Counted from the stretch's first letter, positions 24,316-33,273 are shown. The stretch is DNA of 37,516 bases from Methylomonas rivi (GCF_024505165.1 NZ_JANIBK010000029.1:1-37516); one strand, 5' to 3'. Made by a program: numbers and translations. The notes: generated by a model not told the origin, from the letters alone.

Positions 24316-25273
24316 CCGCGTTCAACAAAGATAATAACCCGTCCATAGTACCGACAAATTCAAATTTCATGAAAACTTAACTTCGAGCGGCGTTTAGAGT
24401 TTTTCATCGATTCGATGAAGCGGCCGTCTACAAACAGTTTTAAGACCAAGGCAGGAATTGGCGATAAAAGCATTTGGCGGGTCGGATTTTTATAGCGTTA
24501 TGATAGGCTTAAATCTAGCACGCTTTCCATTTTGCAAAACCGTTTCGCCTTTTTCCGCCGATCGAACTGTGAAAACATTGGCCCAGTTAACATTTTTTGT
24601 GTGTCGCGGGACTGATGCAGGCATTGGCTTCGCCGTCCGCAAACGCGGATTTAACCCGGCTTCCCATACCTGATGCCACGGTTTTATCGGCCTGCCGCTC
24701 GATTTAGATACCGAACCGATGGCGGTTTTCGAACCGGAGCAGTTTATCCGGGCGGCTAGCCCGATGTGTGGGTGCAAAGTTTTGAAGTTTGGGCCGGCCT
24801 GAATCGGCGCGGACTCGACGCTTGAATTGAAGGGCGGCGATCATGTGATCGCGAAGTGTGTAATCGCGGTGCCGGACAAGACGCCAAAGCCTTCGAGGCT
24901 TTTTTGGGCTGGCGCATCCGCAAGCCGCTTTGCCCGTTAACGGCAATGCCGAGCGTCCGCCGCTACTCTTGGAATTGGGCGATGCACCGCGCTTGACCGT
25001 CATGGACAAACAGGCGGATTTGCAGATTAGTATCGGCGGCGGCCAAGCAGGGCGGGGCGAATCCTTATTACTGCTGGACGACGTGGTACAGGTGTTTCAT
25101 ACCGGTTTCGGCGATTGGGAAGGAATTCGGTTTTCCTCTGCAAACAAACCTCATCCCCGTGTAATGGTCAACCAAAACCGGACGCTCCTTTGCCGGGGGG
25201 ATTGACCAATCCGAAGCGCGCAGCCGATAAAGCCAGGTTGCCCCGGCTTTATCCATCTATCGATGTCAGTATT
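24316..25273. other. Gene-poor region upstream of the signalling operon
   Basis: No frame here shows convincing coding character on either strand. It must contain the operon promoter near its left edge. A 17-bp palindrome TTCATCGA-T-TCGATGAA (24403-24419) lies about 90 bp upstream of the kinase-like gene and may be an operator. An orphan plus-strand terminator occurs at 24886-24905. The stretch 24930-25205 has an open frame on the plus strand, but its sequence resembles nothing I recognise. Confidence 0.4.
24886..24905 (+). terminator. Strong orphan intrinsic terminator
   Basis: AAAGCCT (24886-24892), loop TCG, AGGCTTT (24896-24902), then a run of six T ending at 24905. No protein gene lies upstream on the plus strand, so it may end a small RNA or be left over from a lost gene. 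Confidence 0.65.
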
Positions 25274-25516
25274 TTATATTTCCAGCGAAACATCTTCCAG
25301 AGATGCCAAACAACCCAGCCCGCGGGCAAACTCCTGTATTTCGCCGGCCATGTGGAAATTGATGATGGCGTTCGTCTTTAAATCTACAATGGCGTACTCG
25401 ACAACCGGCTCGTTCTCGTCAAGCCTCGGCTTATACTTCATGAGTTTCTTGGATTCTTTAGCCAGTTTCCGATTAATTCTTGCAGTCAGCGCGTGAATTG
25501 ATACCAGTTTTTTCAT
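25274..25516 (-). CDS. Small hypothetical protein (80 aa)
   Basis: The start MKKLVSIHALTARINRKLAK at 25516 is supported by GGAG seven bases upstream. The protein is soluble and basic in the first third (RINRKLAKESKKLMKYKPR), followed by EPVVEYAIVDLKTNAII, which could be two beta strands, and a Leu/Glu-rich end (ARGLGCLASLEDVSLE). Its N terminus resembles small uncharacterised proteins with a 'RINRKL' motif that I associate with methanotrophs and related bacteria (recalled, not checked). No partner gene is adjacent. Function unknown. Confidence 0.6.
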   Translation of the reverse strand: MKKLVSIHALTARINRKLAKESKKLMKYKPRLDENEPVVEYAIVDLKTNAIINFHMAGEIQEFARGLGCLASLEDVSLEI

Positions 25517-25997
25517 GCTTAATCTCCATCCGATAGTGGGAGATTCCGAGTATAGGCCATTATGGGCCGGCTTTAAACAGCGGACCGCCAAACCCGCCGT
25601 GATCGGCTTCAAACACACGGAAACTATCTGTTTAGACTTAGCGGCGCGGGCCGGAATGAGACTGAATTTAAAGTTGCTGGGAACAGTGGATTTACGAGGC
25701 GCTGTTCGGAAACGCTGGGTTCATGGTCGGGCCGACGCAGTAACTGCAGAAATTAAGCGCCAATGGGGCGGCCATGCCGGCGTCAGCCAAGCCATGCTAG
25801 GCAAATACAACGAGCTACAGGCCAGATTGTTGGCGGGTTTTGCCAGCGTATCCGACTGGATCGGCTCCGGTTCGCTATTCGATGCGCCGGAGGAAGGGAC
25901 AGCCGAAAATCAAGCAAGCCGTCGATGCAGCGGGTTTTGTGCGGTCCGCCCGTGGGGCGGTTCTCGCCATCAGCCGCGTCACTTGAAATTCAGGCGC
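25517..25997. other. Region without a supported gene
   Basis: A plus-strand frame of 165 codons crosses this area (25515-26012), but it overlaps the start of the 80-aa gene, has no ribosome site, and its end runs into the terminator stem at 26004. A middle part (MRLNLKLLGTVDLRGAV to FDAPEEGT) has protein-like composition and may be a decayed fragment. Nothing here can be named. Confidence 0.3.
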
Positions 25998-26032
25998 AAA
26001 AAAAGCCTCTAACCTGAGCAACGGTAGAGGCT
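25998..26032 (-). terminator. Intrinsic terminator of the 53-aa gene
   Basis: On the minus strand AGCCTCTA (26032-26025) pairs with TAGAGGCT (26011-26004) and is followed by a run of seven T (26004-25998). It lies about 60 nt past the stop of the 53-aa gene. Confidence 0.75.
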
Positions 26033-26090
26033 ATAGAGTATGCGGTACAGGAGTTACCGCTTGACAAGCAGGGAGGTCACACAAAAAAAC

Positions 26091-26252
26091 TTAGGCACGA
26101 ACGGGTTTGGCTAAAACCAAGTTGCTGCTTAAAAACGACATGCCGAACAAAAAGGTGGACGCCACGAACTGACCGGACATGAAGCTTAAAATACCGGTTG
26201 CCAATAACAACTTGGTCATCAGGTCTCTATACACATTATTGGAACTATTCAT
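26091..26252 (-). CDS. 53-aa membrane microprotein
   Basis: Reads MNSSNNVYRDLMTKLLLATG, then ILSFMSGQFVASTF, LFGMSFLSSNLVLAKP and VRA. The two hydrophobic stretches (about 14-24 and 27-48) make it a probable inner-membrane protein, possibly a hairpin. Evidence for a real gene: AAGGTGG five bases before the ATG (one mismatch from the ideal ribosome site), a promoter with TTGCAA and ACTATA boxes (minus strand TATAGT) 45-75 nt upstream, and a clean intrinsic terminator downstream. It is a one-gene unit. The sequence matches no family I know. It could be a membrane-complex subunit, a stress peptide or a toxin-like peptide; none is shown. Confidence 0.7.
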   Translation of the reverse strand: MNSSNNVYRDLMTKLLLATGILSFMSGQFVASTFLFGMSFLSSNLVLAKPVRA

Positions 26253-26297
26253 ATTCGCCACCTTGAAATGTTTTCAGCCGTTGTTGAGTACGGTTTC

Positions 26298-26330
26298 ACT
26301 ATATACCCCTGATTAGCAATTGCAATCAGG
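26298..26330 (-). promoter_or_regulatory. Promoter and dyad upstream of the 53-aa gene
   Basis: On the minus strand -35 TTGCAA (26325-26320), spacer 16, -10 TATAGT (26303-26298). A dyad CCTGATT-N9-AATCAGG (26308-26330) covers the -35 box and most of the spacer, a position suited to repression. Confidence 0.5.
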
Positions 26331-26391
26331 CATTTATCGTATTGTTTGTTTCATATCGCAAAACAATTGCGGGTTAATTTTTCCTATATAC

Positions 26392-26877
26392 TCAATCGAT
26401 TGCCTGCAGACGTTGCCGCATGTCCCGCAAGTCGAATACGCCGACCTTTTGCATAACGATACGGCCGTTCCTGTCGAGCAAAAATGTCGTGGGAGTCAGT
26501 TGCACGTTGCCGAAATTTTGCGCCAGCGAGCCGCTAGGATCCAAGGCGACGGCGTAAGGCAGCTGTTTGGCTTCCGCCATGGCCAGCACGTGGTTGGGCG
26601 GGTCGTAATGCATGGCGACGGCGATGATGGTCAAGCCGGCTTGGCTGTATTGCCGGTGCAGTTCGATCAAGTGAGGGATTTCCTCGATACAGCCCGGGCA
26701 ATCGGTGGCCCAGAACGTCACCAGTACCGGTTTGCCCTTTAAATCGGCCGGAGTAATGTTCGCGCCTTTAATGGTTTTAAAACTTACCCTCGGAGCCGGA
26801 CGCGCAGGTTGGGTTTGCCAAAACCAGACGGTTGCCGCCAGTAAGGCGATAATGGCTATGCTTTGTTTGATATTCAT
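26392..26877 (-). CDS. TlpA-like thiol:disulfide oxidoreductase
   Basis: A periplasmic, membrane-anchored thioredoxin-fold protein of 161 residues. The N-terminal hydrophobic segment (residues 5-20) has no signal cleavage site or lipobox. The active site TFWATDCPGCIEEIP holds the Cys60-Pro-Gly-Cys63 pair, later followed by TPTTFLLDRNGRIV with the cis-Pro that all members need. Such proteins reduce or shuffle disulfides in the periplasm, often for cytochrome c assembly or metal-centre maturation; no ccm genes are near, so its partner is unknown. CPGC is an uncommon but known variant of the CxxC motif. The gene diverges from serA across a 98-bp control region. Confidence 0.9.
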   Translation of the reverse strand: MNIKQSIAIIALLAATVWFWQTQPARPAPRVSFKTIKGANITPADLKGKPVLVTFWATDCPGCIEEIPHLIELHRQYSQAGLTIIAVAMHYDPPNHVLAMAEAKQLPYAVALDPSGSLAQNFGNVQLTPTTFLLDRNGRIVMQKVGVFDLRDMRQRLQAID

Positions 26878-26901
26878 GGGTTTTACGGAATGGCTGGAAT
26901 C

Positions 26902-26943
26902 TTGCGATACCGATTACGGTGCTAATCGCAAAGCTGTTAAAAT
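26902..26943 (+). promoter_or_regulatory. Nested dyad and serA promoter
   Basis: TTGCGAT (26902-26908) and ATCGCAA (26925-26931) form a dyad with ACCG/CGGT nested inside (26909-26912 and 26917-26920). An extended -10, TGT-TAAAAT (26935-26943), follows immediately, giving a start near 26950 and a leader of about 26 nt for serA. A regulator bound at the dyad would lie over the -35 region. Confidence 0.45.
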
Positions 26944-26975
26944 GCCATCTTATCCAATAATCTCGAATCGTGACG

Positions 26976-28559
26976 ATGAAAAAGATACTGATCGCCGACA
27001 AACTGGCGGATGACGGCATTAATTTTTTGAATGAGCAGGACGGCATTCAAATCCATATTCAGACCGGGTTGAGCGAAGCCGAATTATGCGAAATTATCCC
27101 CGCATACGACGCCTTGTTGATTCGCAGCGACACCCAGGTAACCGCCCCGGTCTTGAAGGCGGCAAAAAGATTGAAAGTGGTCGGCCGTGCCGGTATCGGG
27201 GTCGATAACGTCGACCTGGCGGTGGCCATGGAACAGGGCATCATCGTCATGAATACCCCGGATGCCAATGCCACCACCACCGCCGAACTGGCGATCGCCC
27301 ATATGTTTTCCTTGAGCAGGAATCTGCCGGTTGCCAATCAGTCGGTGCGGGACGGCAAATGGGAGCGTTCCAAGCTGGTCGGCGCGGAAATCAGCCATAA
27401 AACCCTGGCTATTTTGGGTTTCGGCACCATTGGCCGCATCGTGGCGCAACGCGGTAACGGTTTGGGTATGCGGGTGATTGCCTGCGATCCGTTCGTGGCG
27501 CCGGAAATATTCGAAAAATGCGGCGCGGAAATGGTCGATCTGGATACATTAGTCAAACAGGCCGATTATCTGACCTTGCATTGTCCGCTGCTGGAAAAAA
27601 CCCGCAACGTGATCGGCCGCGAACAATTGGCCGCGATGAAAAAGTCGGCCCGCCTGATCAACTGCGCCCGCGGCGGTTTGGTGGATGAGGCGGCGTTATA
27701 CGATGCCTTGAAAGAGGGCCGGATTGCCGGCGCGGCGCTGGACGTGTACGAACAGGAGCCGCCCAAGGATTCGCCGTTATTGGGTCTGGACAATGTGGTA
27801 TTTACGCCGCATCTGGGCGCCTCGACCAAGGAAGCGCAGGTGGCGGTCAGTGTGGAAATCGCCCGCCAAGTGGTGAAATACCTGCAAACTGGCGAAGCCG
27901 TCAACGCCCTGAATTTGCCGCGGTTGTCGGCGGAAGAATTGAAGCAGGCCCAGCCGTTCATGAAGCTAGCCCATATTTTGGGCCAGGTCTTACTGGGTTT
28001 GATCGATCAGCCGATGCAAAAGCTGGAAGTGGCGGTGTTCGGTAAGGCCGCGCTGGGCAAGATTCGGCCGATTTCCGCCGAAGCCATGGTGGGTTTGCTG
28101 GCGGGCCAGTTCGATACGCCGGTCAACCGGGTGAATGTGGAGAATATTGCCAAACGCCAGGGCATCGCACTGGTGGAGTCGCAAACCGAAGAGGCCGAAG
28201 GCTACCAGTCGCTGATCAGCATCACCGGGCATTGCGTGGATAAAAGCGTGTCGCTGGCCGGCACCTTGCTGGGCGATCACCATCCGCGCCTGGTCAGCAT
28301 TAACCATTTCGAAATCGAGGTGGTGCCGGAAGGGGCCCTGCTGGTGACCCGCCATGACGACAAGCCCGGCGTGATCGCGGCGATCAGCTCGATTTTAGGC
28401 ATGGCTAATATCAATATCACCCGCATGCAGGTCAGCGTGGCGGATGAACATCAATTGGCCATGATGGTGATCAGCGTATCGGATCCTTTGAGCGAACAGG
28501 TATTGAAGGCCGTTTGCGATGTGCCTGCGGTTCACACGGCTCGCCAGATAGTGTTATGA
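26976..28559 (+). CDS. serA: D-3-phosphoglycerate dehydrogenase
   Basis: First enzyme of serine synthesis: oxidises 3-phosphoglycerate to 3-phosphohydroxypyruvate with NAD in the cytosol. About 527 residues, the long form with two regulatory domains. Substrate and NAD domains cover 1-310 with GFGTIGRIVAQR (NAD loop), NCARGGLVDEAAL (catalytic Arg), LDVYEQEPP (Glu) and FTPHLGAST (His). An intervening (ASB) domain follows (about 320-450), then a C-terminal ACT domain (about 455-527) that usually binds serine for feedback inhibition. Start taken as ATG at 26976 (MKKILIADKL); GTG two codons upstream is possible; neither has a good ribosome site. The stop overlaps the next start by ATGA, forming a serA-serB unit. 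Confidence 0.96.
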   Translation: MKKILIADKLADDGINFLNEQDGIQIHIQTGLSEAELCEIIPAYDALLIRSDTQVTAPVLKAAKRLKVVGRAGIGVDNVDLAVAMEQGIIVMNTPDANATTTAELAIAHMFSLSRNLPVANQSVRDGKWERSKLVGAEISHKTLAILGFGTIGRIVAQRGNGLGMRVIACDPFVAPEIFEKCGAEMVDLDTLVKQADYLTLHCPLLEKTRNVIGREQLAAMKKSARLINCARGGLVDEAALYDALKEGRIAGAALDVYEQEPPKDSPLLGLDNVVFTPHLGASTKEAQVAVSVEIARQVVKYLQTGEAVNALNLPRLSAEELKQAQPFMKLAHILGQVLLGLIDQPMQKLEVAVFGKAALGKIRPISAEAMVGLLAGQFDTPVNRVNVENIAKRQGIALVESQTEEAEGYQSLISITGHCVDKSVSLAGTLLGDHHPRLVSINHFEIEVVPEGALLVTRHDDKPGVIAAISSILGMANINITRMQVSVADEHQLAMMVISVSDPLSEQVLKAVCDVPAVHTARQIVL

Positions 28560-29197
28560 GTTTCGATGTCATCTGTTTCGATTGCGACAGTACCCTGAGC
28601 AGGGTCGAAGGCATAGACGAACTGGCCAGGCGGCAGGGCAGCTTTGAGCGGGTTGCGGCCATGACCGATGCGGCCATGAACGGCGAGATGGCCTTGGAAG
28701 CGGTTTACGGCGACCGCTTGAACGTGATCAAGCCCGATCAAGCCGCAATAGATTGGTTGGCGGAACTGTACATTGCCGAAATGGTGGACGGGGCGGCGGA
28801 AACCGTCAAGACTCTGCGGGATAACGGCAAACTGATTCATATCATCAGCGGCGGGCTTCGCCAAGCGATACTACCACTGGCGGCCTTGCTGGGTATTCCC
28901 GAAGAACACGTGCACGCGGTGGATGTGGTGTTCGACGAGCAGGGCCGATACGTGGATTTTGCCCGGCAGTCGCCGTTGGCGGTCAGCGGCGGCAAGGCGC
29001 GTATTTGCCGGCGGCTGAGGATGCATCACTCATCCTTGGTAATGGTAGGCGACGGCAAAACCGATTTGGAAGCCAAGCTGGCGGGGGCTTATATGATAGG
29101 GTTTGGCGGGGTGGTTAAACGGCCGCTGGTGCGGGAACAAGCCGATCTGTTTTTGGCGGATACGTCGTTGACCGCGATATTGCCTTACGTACTGTAG
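28556..29197 (+). CDS. serB: SerB-like phosphoserine phosphatase (HAD family)
   Basis: The last step of serine synthesis, phosphoserine to serine, is the likely role. At 213 residues it is the short form. HAD motif I is FDCDSTLS (nucleophile Asp9, acid/base Asp11), motif II is HIISGGLRQAI, and motif III is MVGDGKTDLEAK, with the lysine supplied from the GGKARICRR segment. The helical cap (about 20-80) is of the SerB type. The start ATG overlaps the serA stop (ATGA), so the two are translationally coupled, which supports the function. Another HAD-IB phosphatase activity cannot be excluded from sequence alone. Confidence 0.9.
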   Translation: MSFDVICFDCDSTLSRVEGIDELARRQGSFERVAAMTDAAMNGEMALEAVYGDRLNVIKPDQAAIDWLAELYIAEMVDGAAETVKTLRDNGKLIHIISGGLRQAILPLAALLGIPEEHVHAVDVVFDEQGRYVDFARQSPLAVSGGKARICRRLRMHHSSLVMVGDGKTDLEAKLAGAYMIGFGGVVKRPLVREQADLFLADTSLTAILPYVL

Positions 29198-29223
29198 GCG
29201 GGCTCGATAAGCGGGTTTGACAG

Positions 29224-29232
29224 TGATAGAAT
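29224..29232 (+). promoter_or_regulatory. Extended -10 promoter before yebC
   Basis: TGA-TAGAAT matches an extended -10 at 29224-29232; the start would be near 29239, leaving a leader of about 26 nt. The expected -35 position is poor (CGATAA). Confidence 0.35.
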
Positions 29233-29264
29233 TCACAAATTTGAAAAAGTTTTAGAGAGAGAAA

Positions 29265-30020
29265 ATGGCAGGGCATAGTAAGTGGGCGAATATCAAGCAC
29301 CGTAAAGGCGCTCAGGACGCCAAGCGCGGCAAGATTTTTACCAAGATGATACGGGAAATCACCGTGGCGGCAAAAGGCTCCGGCGGCGGCGATCCGACCA
29401 ATAACCCCAGTCTGCGCACCGCGATCGACAAGGCGCTGGGCGCCAACATGAAGCGCGATACCATCGATAACACCATCAAAAAAGCTATCGGTGCGCTGGA
29501 TGGCGTCAATTATGAAGAAGTCCGCTACGAAGGCTATGGGCCTGGCGGTGCCGCCGTGATGGTGAATTGTCTGACGGATAACCGGAATCGTACCGTGGCC
29601 GATGTGCGGCACGCCTTTTCCAAGCACGGCGGAAATTTGGGTACCGACGGCTCGGTGGCGTATCTGTTTCGCAAGGTCGGCATTATCAGCTTCGGTAGCG
29701 AAGTTGACGAAGACGCCGTGATGGAAACGGCGCTGGAAGCCGGCGCCGACGATATCGTGAGCAACGACGACGGTTCCGTCGATGTATTTACTGCGCCCGA
29801 AGTCTATCTGAGCGTTAAGGAAGCGCTGGTTGCGGCGGGTTTCGAGCCGGAAAACGCCGAAATTACCATGCACGCCGACACCAAAACCGAATTGGATGCC
29901 GAGGCCGCGGAAAAAATGATGAAGCTGATCGATAGGCTGGAAGACCTGGATGACGTGCAGGACGTTTATTCCAATGCCGATATCAGCGACGACATCATGG
30001 ATGCCATGGATAATGCTTAA
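29265..30020 (+). CDS. yebC: YebC/PmpR family protein
   Basis: A conserved cytosolic protein of 251 residues, the usual length. It opens with the family signature [20 protein letters not shown], and later shows [20 protein letters not shown] and [11 protein letters not shown]. Members bind DNA as transcription regulators in some species, while recent work on relatives shows a ribosome-linked role at polyproline stalls; either may apply. It stands directly before ruvC, the common arrangement in proteobacteria, with 33 nt between them, so they probably share a transcript. A purine-rich GAGAGAGAAA precedes the ATG as a weak ribosome site. Confidence 0.95.
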   Translation: MAGHSKWANIKHRKGAQDAKRGKIFTKMIREITVAAKGSGGGDPTNNPSLRTAIDKALGANMKRDTIDNTIKKAIGALDGVNYEEVRYEGYGPGGAAVMVNCLTDNRNRTVADVRHAFSKHGGNLGTDGSVAYLFRKVGIISFGSEVDEDAVMETALEAGADDIVSNDDGSVDVFTAPEVYLSVKEALVAAGFEPENAEITMHADTKTELDAEAAEKMMKLIDRLEDLDDVQDVYSNADISDDIMDAMDNA

Positions 30021-30053
30021 TTTCACTTTTATTGAATAGCTATCACTAAGCCA

Positions 30054-30551
30054 TTGTCGAGAATCCTTGGGATCGATCCCGGATCGCGTATTACCGGTTA
30101 CGGCGTGGTGGAAATCACGCCTCGCGGGGTTCGCTATGTCGCCAGCGGCTGCATACGCATACAGGCCGAGGATTTTCCGGCCAGACTTAAGCAGATCTTC
30201 GACGGCGTGACGCAAATCATCGAGCTTTATCAACCTCAGCAAATGGCCATCGAACAGGTCTTCATGCATAAAAATGCCGATTCGGCGCTGAAATTGGGAC
30301 AGGCGCGCGGCGCGGCTATTTGCGCGACCTTGAACCAGGATTTGCCGGTATTCGAGTATGCGGCGCGGCAGGTCAAACAAGCCTTGGTCGGCAAGGGCAA
30401 TGCCGAAAAACAACAAGTTCAGCACATGGTGAAGATACTGTTGGGGATTCAGGGCGATATGCAGATCGATGCCAGCGATGCCTTGGCGATCGGCCTGTGC
30501 CACCATCATTACCAACAAACGGCGCAACGCATCCAAAAGGCGGTATCGTGA
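30054..30551 (+). CDS. ruvC: Holliday junction resolvase RuvC
   Basis: Cuts four-way DNA junctions at the end of recombination, in complex with RuvAB. At 165 residues it has normal length. The four acidic catalytic residues are visible: Asp8 ([12 protein letters not shown]), Glu67 (MAIEQVF), Asp139 and Asp142 ([13 protein letters not shown]). The start is TTG at 30054, needed to include the first strand SRILGIDPG; no strong ribosome site precedes it, which hints at low translation. The TGA overlaps the GTG of ruvA. Confidence 0.96.
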   Translation: MSRILGIDPGSRITGYGVVEITPRGVRYVASGCIRIQAEDFPARLKQIFDGVTQIIELYQPQQMAIEQVFMHKNADSALKLGQARGAAICATLNQDLPVFEYAARQVKQALVGKGNAEKQQVQHMVKILLGIQGDMQIDASDALAIGLCHHHYQQTAQRIQKAVS

Positions 30552-31150
30552 TCGGTTTTTTACGCGGCAAATTGATCCAGAAAACGCCGCCGCAACTGGT
30601 GCTGGACGTGCAAGGCGTGGGCTACGAAGTGGAGGCACCCATGACCACCTTCTACGACTTGCCGGCCTTGGGCCAGGAAGTCAAGCTGCATACCCATCTG
30701 GTGGTGCGCGAAGATGCGCATATCCTGTTCGGCTTCGCCAGCGAAACCGAACGCATGCTGTTCAGAACCCTGATCAAGGTCAACGGTGTCGGTCCCAAGC
30801 TGGCGCTGACCATTTTATCCGGGCAGAGCGTGGCGGAATTCTACCGTTGCGTGGACGATAACGATGTCAAAGCCTTGGTGCGCTTGCCGGGCGTGGGGCA
30901 AAAAACCGCCGAACGTTTGATTATCGAAATGCGCGGCCGCCTGCCGGCCTTGGGCGAGTCAAGCGCGGAGCCGGGGCGTGAGCATACCCCCGCCGCCGTG
31001 GGCAATAGCCCCAAGCAAGAAGCCATTACCGCCCTGTGCGCCTTGGGTTATAAACCGCAGGACGCGACCAGAATGGTACAAGCCGTCGCCGTGGAGGACA
31101 AAAGCTGCGAGGATATTATCCGGCAGGCGCTGCGGGGCACCATTAAATGA
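30548..31150 (+). CDS. ruvA: Holliday junction branch-migration protein RuvA
   Basis: The junction-binding subunit of the RuvAB motor. 200 residues from GTG at 30548, the first codon overlapping the ruvC stop. The N-terminal OB fold begins [14 protein letters not shown]. Helix-hairpin-helix motifs follow at about 72-85 ([13 protein letters not shown]) and 107-122 ([16 protein letters not shown]). The C-terminal helical domain that contacts RuvB (about 152-200, [20 protein letters not shown]) is complete. The stop overlaps the ruvB start as ATGA. Confidence 0.96.
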   Translation: MIGFLRGKLIQKTPPQLVLDVQGVGYEVEAPMTTFYDLPALGQEVKLHTHLVVREDAHILFGFASETERMLFRTLIKVNGVGPKLALTILSGQSVAEFYRCVDDNDVKALVRLPGVGQKTAERLIIEMRGRLPALGESSAEPGREHTPAAVGNSPKQEAITALCALGYKPQDATRMVQAVAVEDKSCEDIIRQALRGTIK

Positions 31151-32184
31151 TAGAAAGCGATCGCTTGATCACCGCGCAGGTCGGCAATGACGAAGAGCGT
31201 CTGGATAGGGCGATTCGGCCCAAACGCTTGAAGGACTATGTCGGGCAAAAGGAATTGTGTCTGCAAATGGAAATCTTCATCCAGGCGGCGGTGAGCCGCG
31301 CGGAAGCTTTGGATCATGTGCTGATTTTCGGCCCGCCGGGCTTGGGAAAAACCACCTTGGCCAATATCGTGGCCGCCGAGATGAACGTCAACATTCGCCA
31401 GACCTCCGGGCCGGTGCTGGATAAGGCCGGCGATCTGGCGGCATTGCTGACCAATCTGCAGGCCCACGACGTCTTATTTATCGACGAAATCCACAGGTTG
31501 AGCCCGGCGGTTGAAGAAGTGCTATATCCTGCTATGGAAGACTACCAGATTGATATTATAATAGGCGAAGGCCCCGCCGCCCGGTCGATCAAGCTGGATT
31601 TGCCGCCTTTTACCCTGGTGGGCGCAACCACCCGCGCCGGTTTACTGACATCGCCGTTGCGCGACCGGTTCGGCATCGTCCAGCGCCTGGAGTTTTATAG
31701 CATCGAAGAACTGGCTAGTATAGTGGGCCGCTCGGCGAAACTGTTGGGTATTGCCATGGATAGCGGCGGCGGCGATGAAATCGCCTGCCGCTCCAGAGGC
31801 ACGCCGCGGATTGCCAATCGTTTATTGCGGCGGGTGCGGGATTTCGCGGAAGTGAAAGGTAATGGCACCATCAGCCGCGATATTGCCCGGCAAGCCCTGG
31901 AAATGCTGAAAATCGACCGGCACGGCTTCGATATGTTGGATCGCAAATTGCTCATGGCGATGATAGAACATTTTCAGGGTGGGCCGGTTGGCCTGGATAC
32001 TCTGGCCGCGGCGATCAGCGAAGAGCGCGGCACCGTGGAAGATGTGCTGGAACCTTATCTTTTGCAGCAGGGTTTTATTATGCGCACCCCGCGCGGGCGA
32101 GTGGTGACGCACAAGGCTTACAGCCATTTCGGCCTGCAACCGCCCAGGCAACAGCCCGGCAATGAAGATATTTTTGACAGTTAA
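31147..32184 (+). CDS. ruvB: Holliday junction helicase RuvB
   Basis: The AAA+ ATPase ring that drives branch migration. 345 residues. It opens with [12 protein letters not shown], then Walker A GPPGLGKT (62-69), Walker [11 protein letters not shown], sensor and arginine-finger segment [15 protein letters not shown], and a C-terminal winged helix (about 265-335) with [15 protein letters not shown]. All motifs are intact. Translationally coupled to ruvA; ybgC follows after 15 nt, linking the repair genes to the Tol-Pal operon. Confidence 0.97.
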   Translation: MIESDRLITAQVGNDEERLDRAIRPKRLKDYVGQKELCLQMEIFIQAAVSRAEALDHVLIFGPPGLGKTTLANIVAAEMNVNIRQTSGPVLDKAGDLAALLTNLQAHDVLFIDEIHRLSPAVEEVLYPAMEDYQIDIIIGEGPAARSIKLDLPPFTLVGATTRAGLLTSPLRDRFGIVQRLEFYSIEELASIVGRSAKLLGIAMDSGGGDEIACRSRGTPRIANRLLRRVRDFAEVKGNGTISRDIARQALEMLKIDRHGFDMLDRKLLMAMIEHFQGGPVGLDTLAAAISEERGTVEDVLEPYLLQQGFIMRTPRGRVVTHKAYSHFGLQPPRQQPGNEDIFDS

Positions 32185-32199
32185 ATTACCGATAGCCGA

Positions 32200-32595
32200 A
32201 TGAAAGAATTTAGCTGGCCCGTCAGGGTATATTATGAAGACACCGATGCCGGCGGCGTGGTGTTTTATGCCAATTACCTGAAGTTTTTCGAACGTGCCAG
32301 AACGGAGATGCTGCGTAGTTACGGTTTCGAACAAGACCGGTTGATGGCGCGGGACAATGTGATTTTTGTGGTGCGTTCGGTCAGCATCGATTATTTGAAA
32401 CCGGCTCGGTTTAACGAACAAATTCTGGTCGGCGCGAAGATTATTGAAAATAAAAAAACCAGTCTTACCTTTGAGCAAACCATTACCCGCCAGCACGATG
32501 TGTTATGTAACGGAAAAGTCCGCATAGCCTGTATCGATGCGCAAAGCATGAAACCCAAACTTATCCCTATTGCCATTTTGGAGCAATTAACTTAG
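32200..32595 (+). CDS. ybgC: Acyl-CoA thioesterase YbgC
   Basis: A hot-dog-fold thioesterase of 131 residues acting on acyl-CoA in the cytosol, linked to the Tol-Pal system by gene order; it may act in phospholipid metabolism at the inner membrane. The signature VRVYYEDTDAGGVVFYANYL is near residues 7-26, including the active-site Asp and Tyr, followed by FFERARTEML. Its length is normal. The TAG stop is directly followed by the tolQ ATG. Confidence 0.95.
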   Translation: MKEFSWPVRVYYEDTDAGGVVFYANYLKFFERARTEMLRSYGFEQDRLMARDNVIFVVRSVSIDYLKPARFNEQILVGAKIIENKKTSLTFEQTITRQHDVLCNGKVRIACIDAQSMKPKLIPIAILEQLT

Positions 32596-33273
32596 ATGAA
32601 CACCGATTTATCCATCCTGCATCTGGTCAAAGAGGCCAGTTTTGTCGTTCAATTCGTGATGTTTATTTTGCTGTCGGCTTCGGTCGCCTCATGGACATTC
32701 ATCTTTACCAAGCGTAAGGAACTCAGTCAGGCGATTTCGATTACCGAGGATTTCGAGGACGAATTCTGGTCGGGCGTGGGCTTGGCCGAGTTGTATAAAA
32801 AAATGGCCAGCGACCGCTTCGAGCCGGAAGGCATCGAAAAAATATTTTTAGCGGGCTATCGGGAGTTTGCCCGCATGCGCCAGAAAGGCGAGGTCGAGCC
32901 GGCCGTGCAGGTGGAAAGCGCTCAACGCGCCATGCGTATCGAATTGTCGCGGGAACTGGATCGGCTGGACGAAACCTTGCCCTTCCTGGCCACGGTAGGC
33001 TCCACCAGCCCTTATATCGGTTTGTTCGGCACCGTGTGGGGGATTATGAATTCGTTTCGGGCCTTGGGCGAAATCAAAAACGCCACGCTGGCCAATGTCG
33101 CGCCGGGTATCTCGGAAGCCTTGATTGCGACGGCCATCGGCTTGTTCGCCGCCATTCCTGCGGTGATTGCCTACAACCGGTTTTCCACCCGGCTGGACAG
33201 ACTGGCGGGCCGGTATGAACTTTTTATCGACGAATTCGTGGTGCTTTTGCAAAGACAGGCGCACAGCAAATGA
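32596..33273 (+). CDS. tolQ: Tol-Pal proton-motive subunit TolQ
   Basis: An inner-membrane protein of the TolQRA motor, which uses proton flow to draw the outer membrane in during division. 225 residues with three membrane helices (about 15-37, 132-155, 168-190) and a large cytosolic loop between the first two. Conserved pieces include LATVGSTSPYIGLFGTVWG and LIATAIGLFAAIPAVIAYNRF, which line the channel shared with TolR. The stop overlaps the tolR start (ATGA). Confidence 0.96.
   Translation: MNTDLSILHLVKEASFVVQFVMFILLSASVASWTFIFTKRKELSQAISITEDFEDEFWSGVGLAELYKKMASDRFEPEGIEKIFLAGYREFARMRQKGEVEPAVQVESAQRAMRIELSRELDRLDETLPFLATVGSTSPYIGLFGTVWGIMNSFRALGEIKNATLANVAPGISEALIATAIGLFAAIPAVIAYNRFSTRLDRLAGRYELFIDEFVVLLQRQAHSK

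Noticed and set aside
25515-26012. Plus-strand frame of 165 codons
   Set aside because: No ribosome site, overlaps the start of the 80-aa gene and runs into a terminator stem; at best a decayed fragment.
29115-30638. Minus-strand frame of 507 codons
   Set aside because: Antisense shadow of serB 3' end, yebC and ruvC, all of which are firm plus-strand genes.
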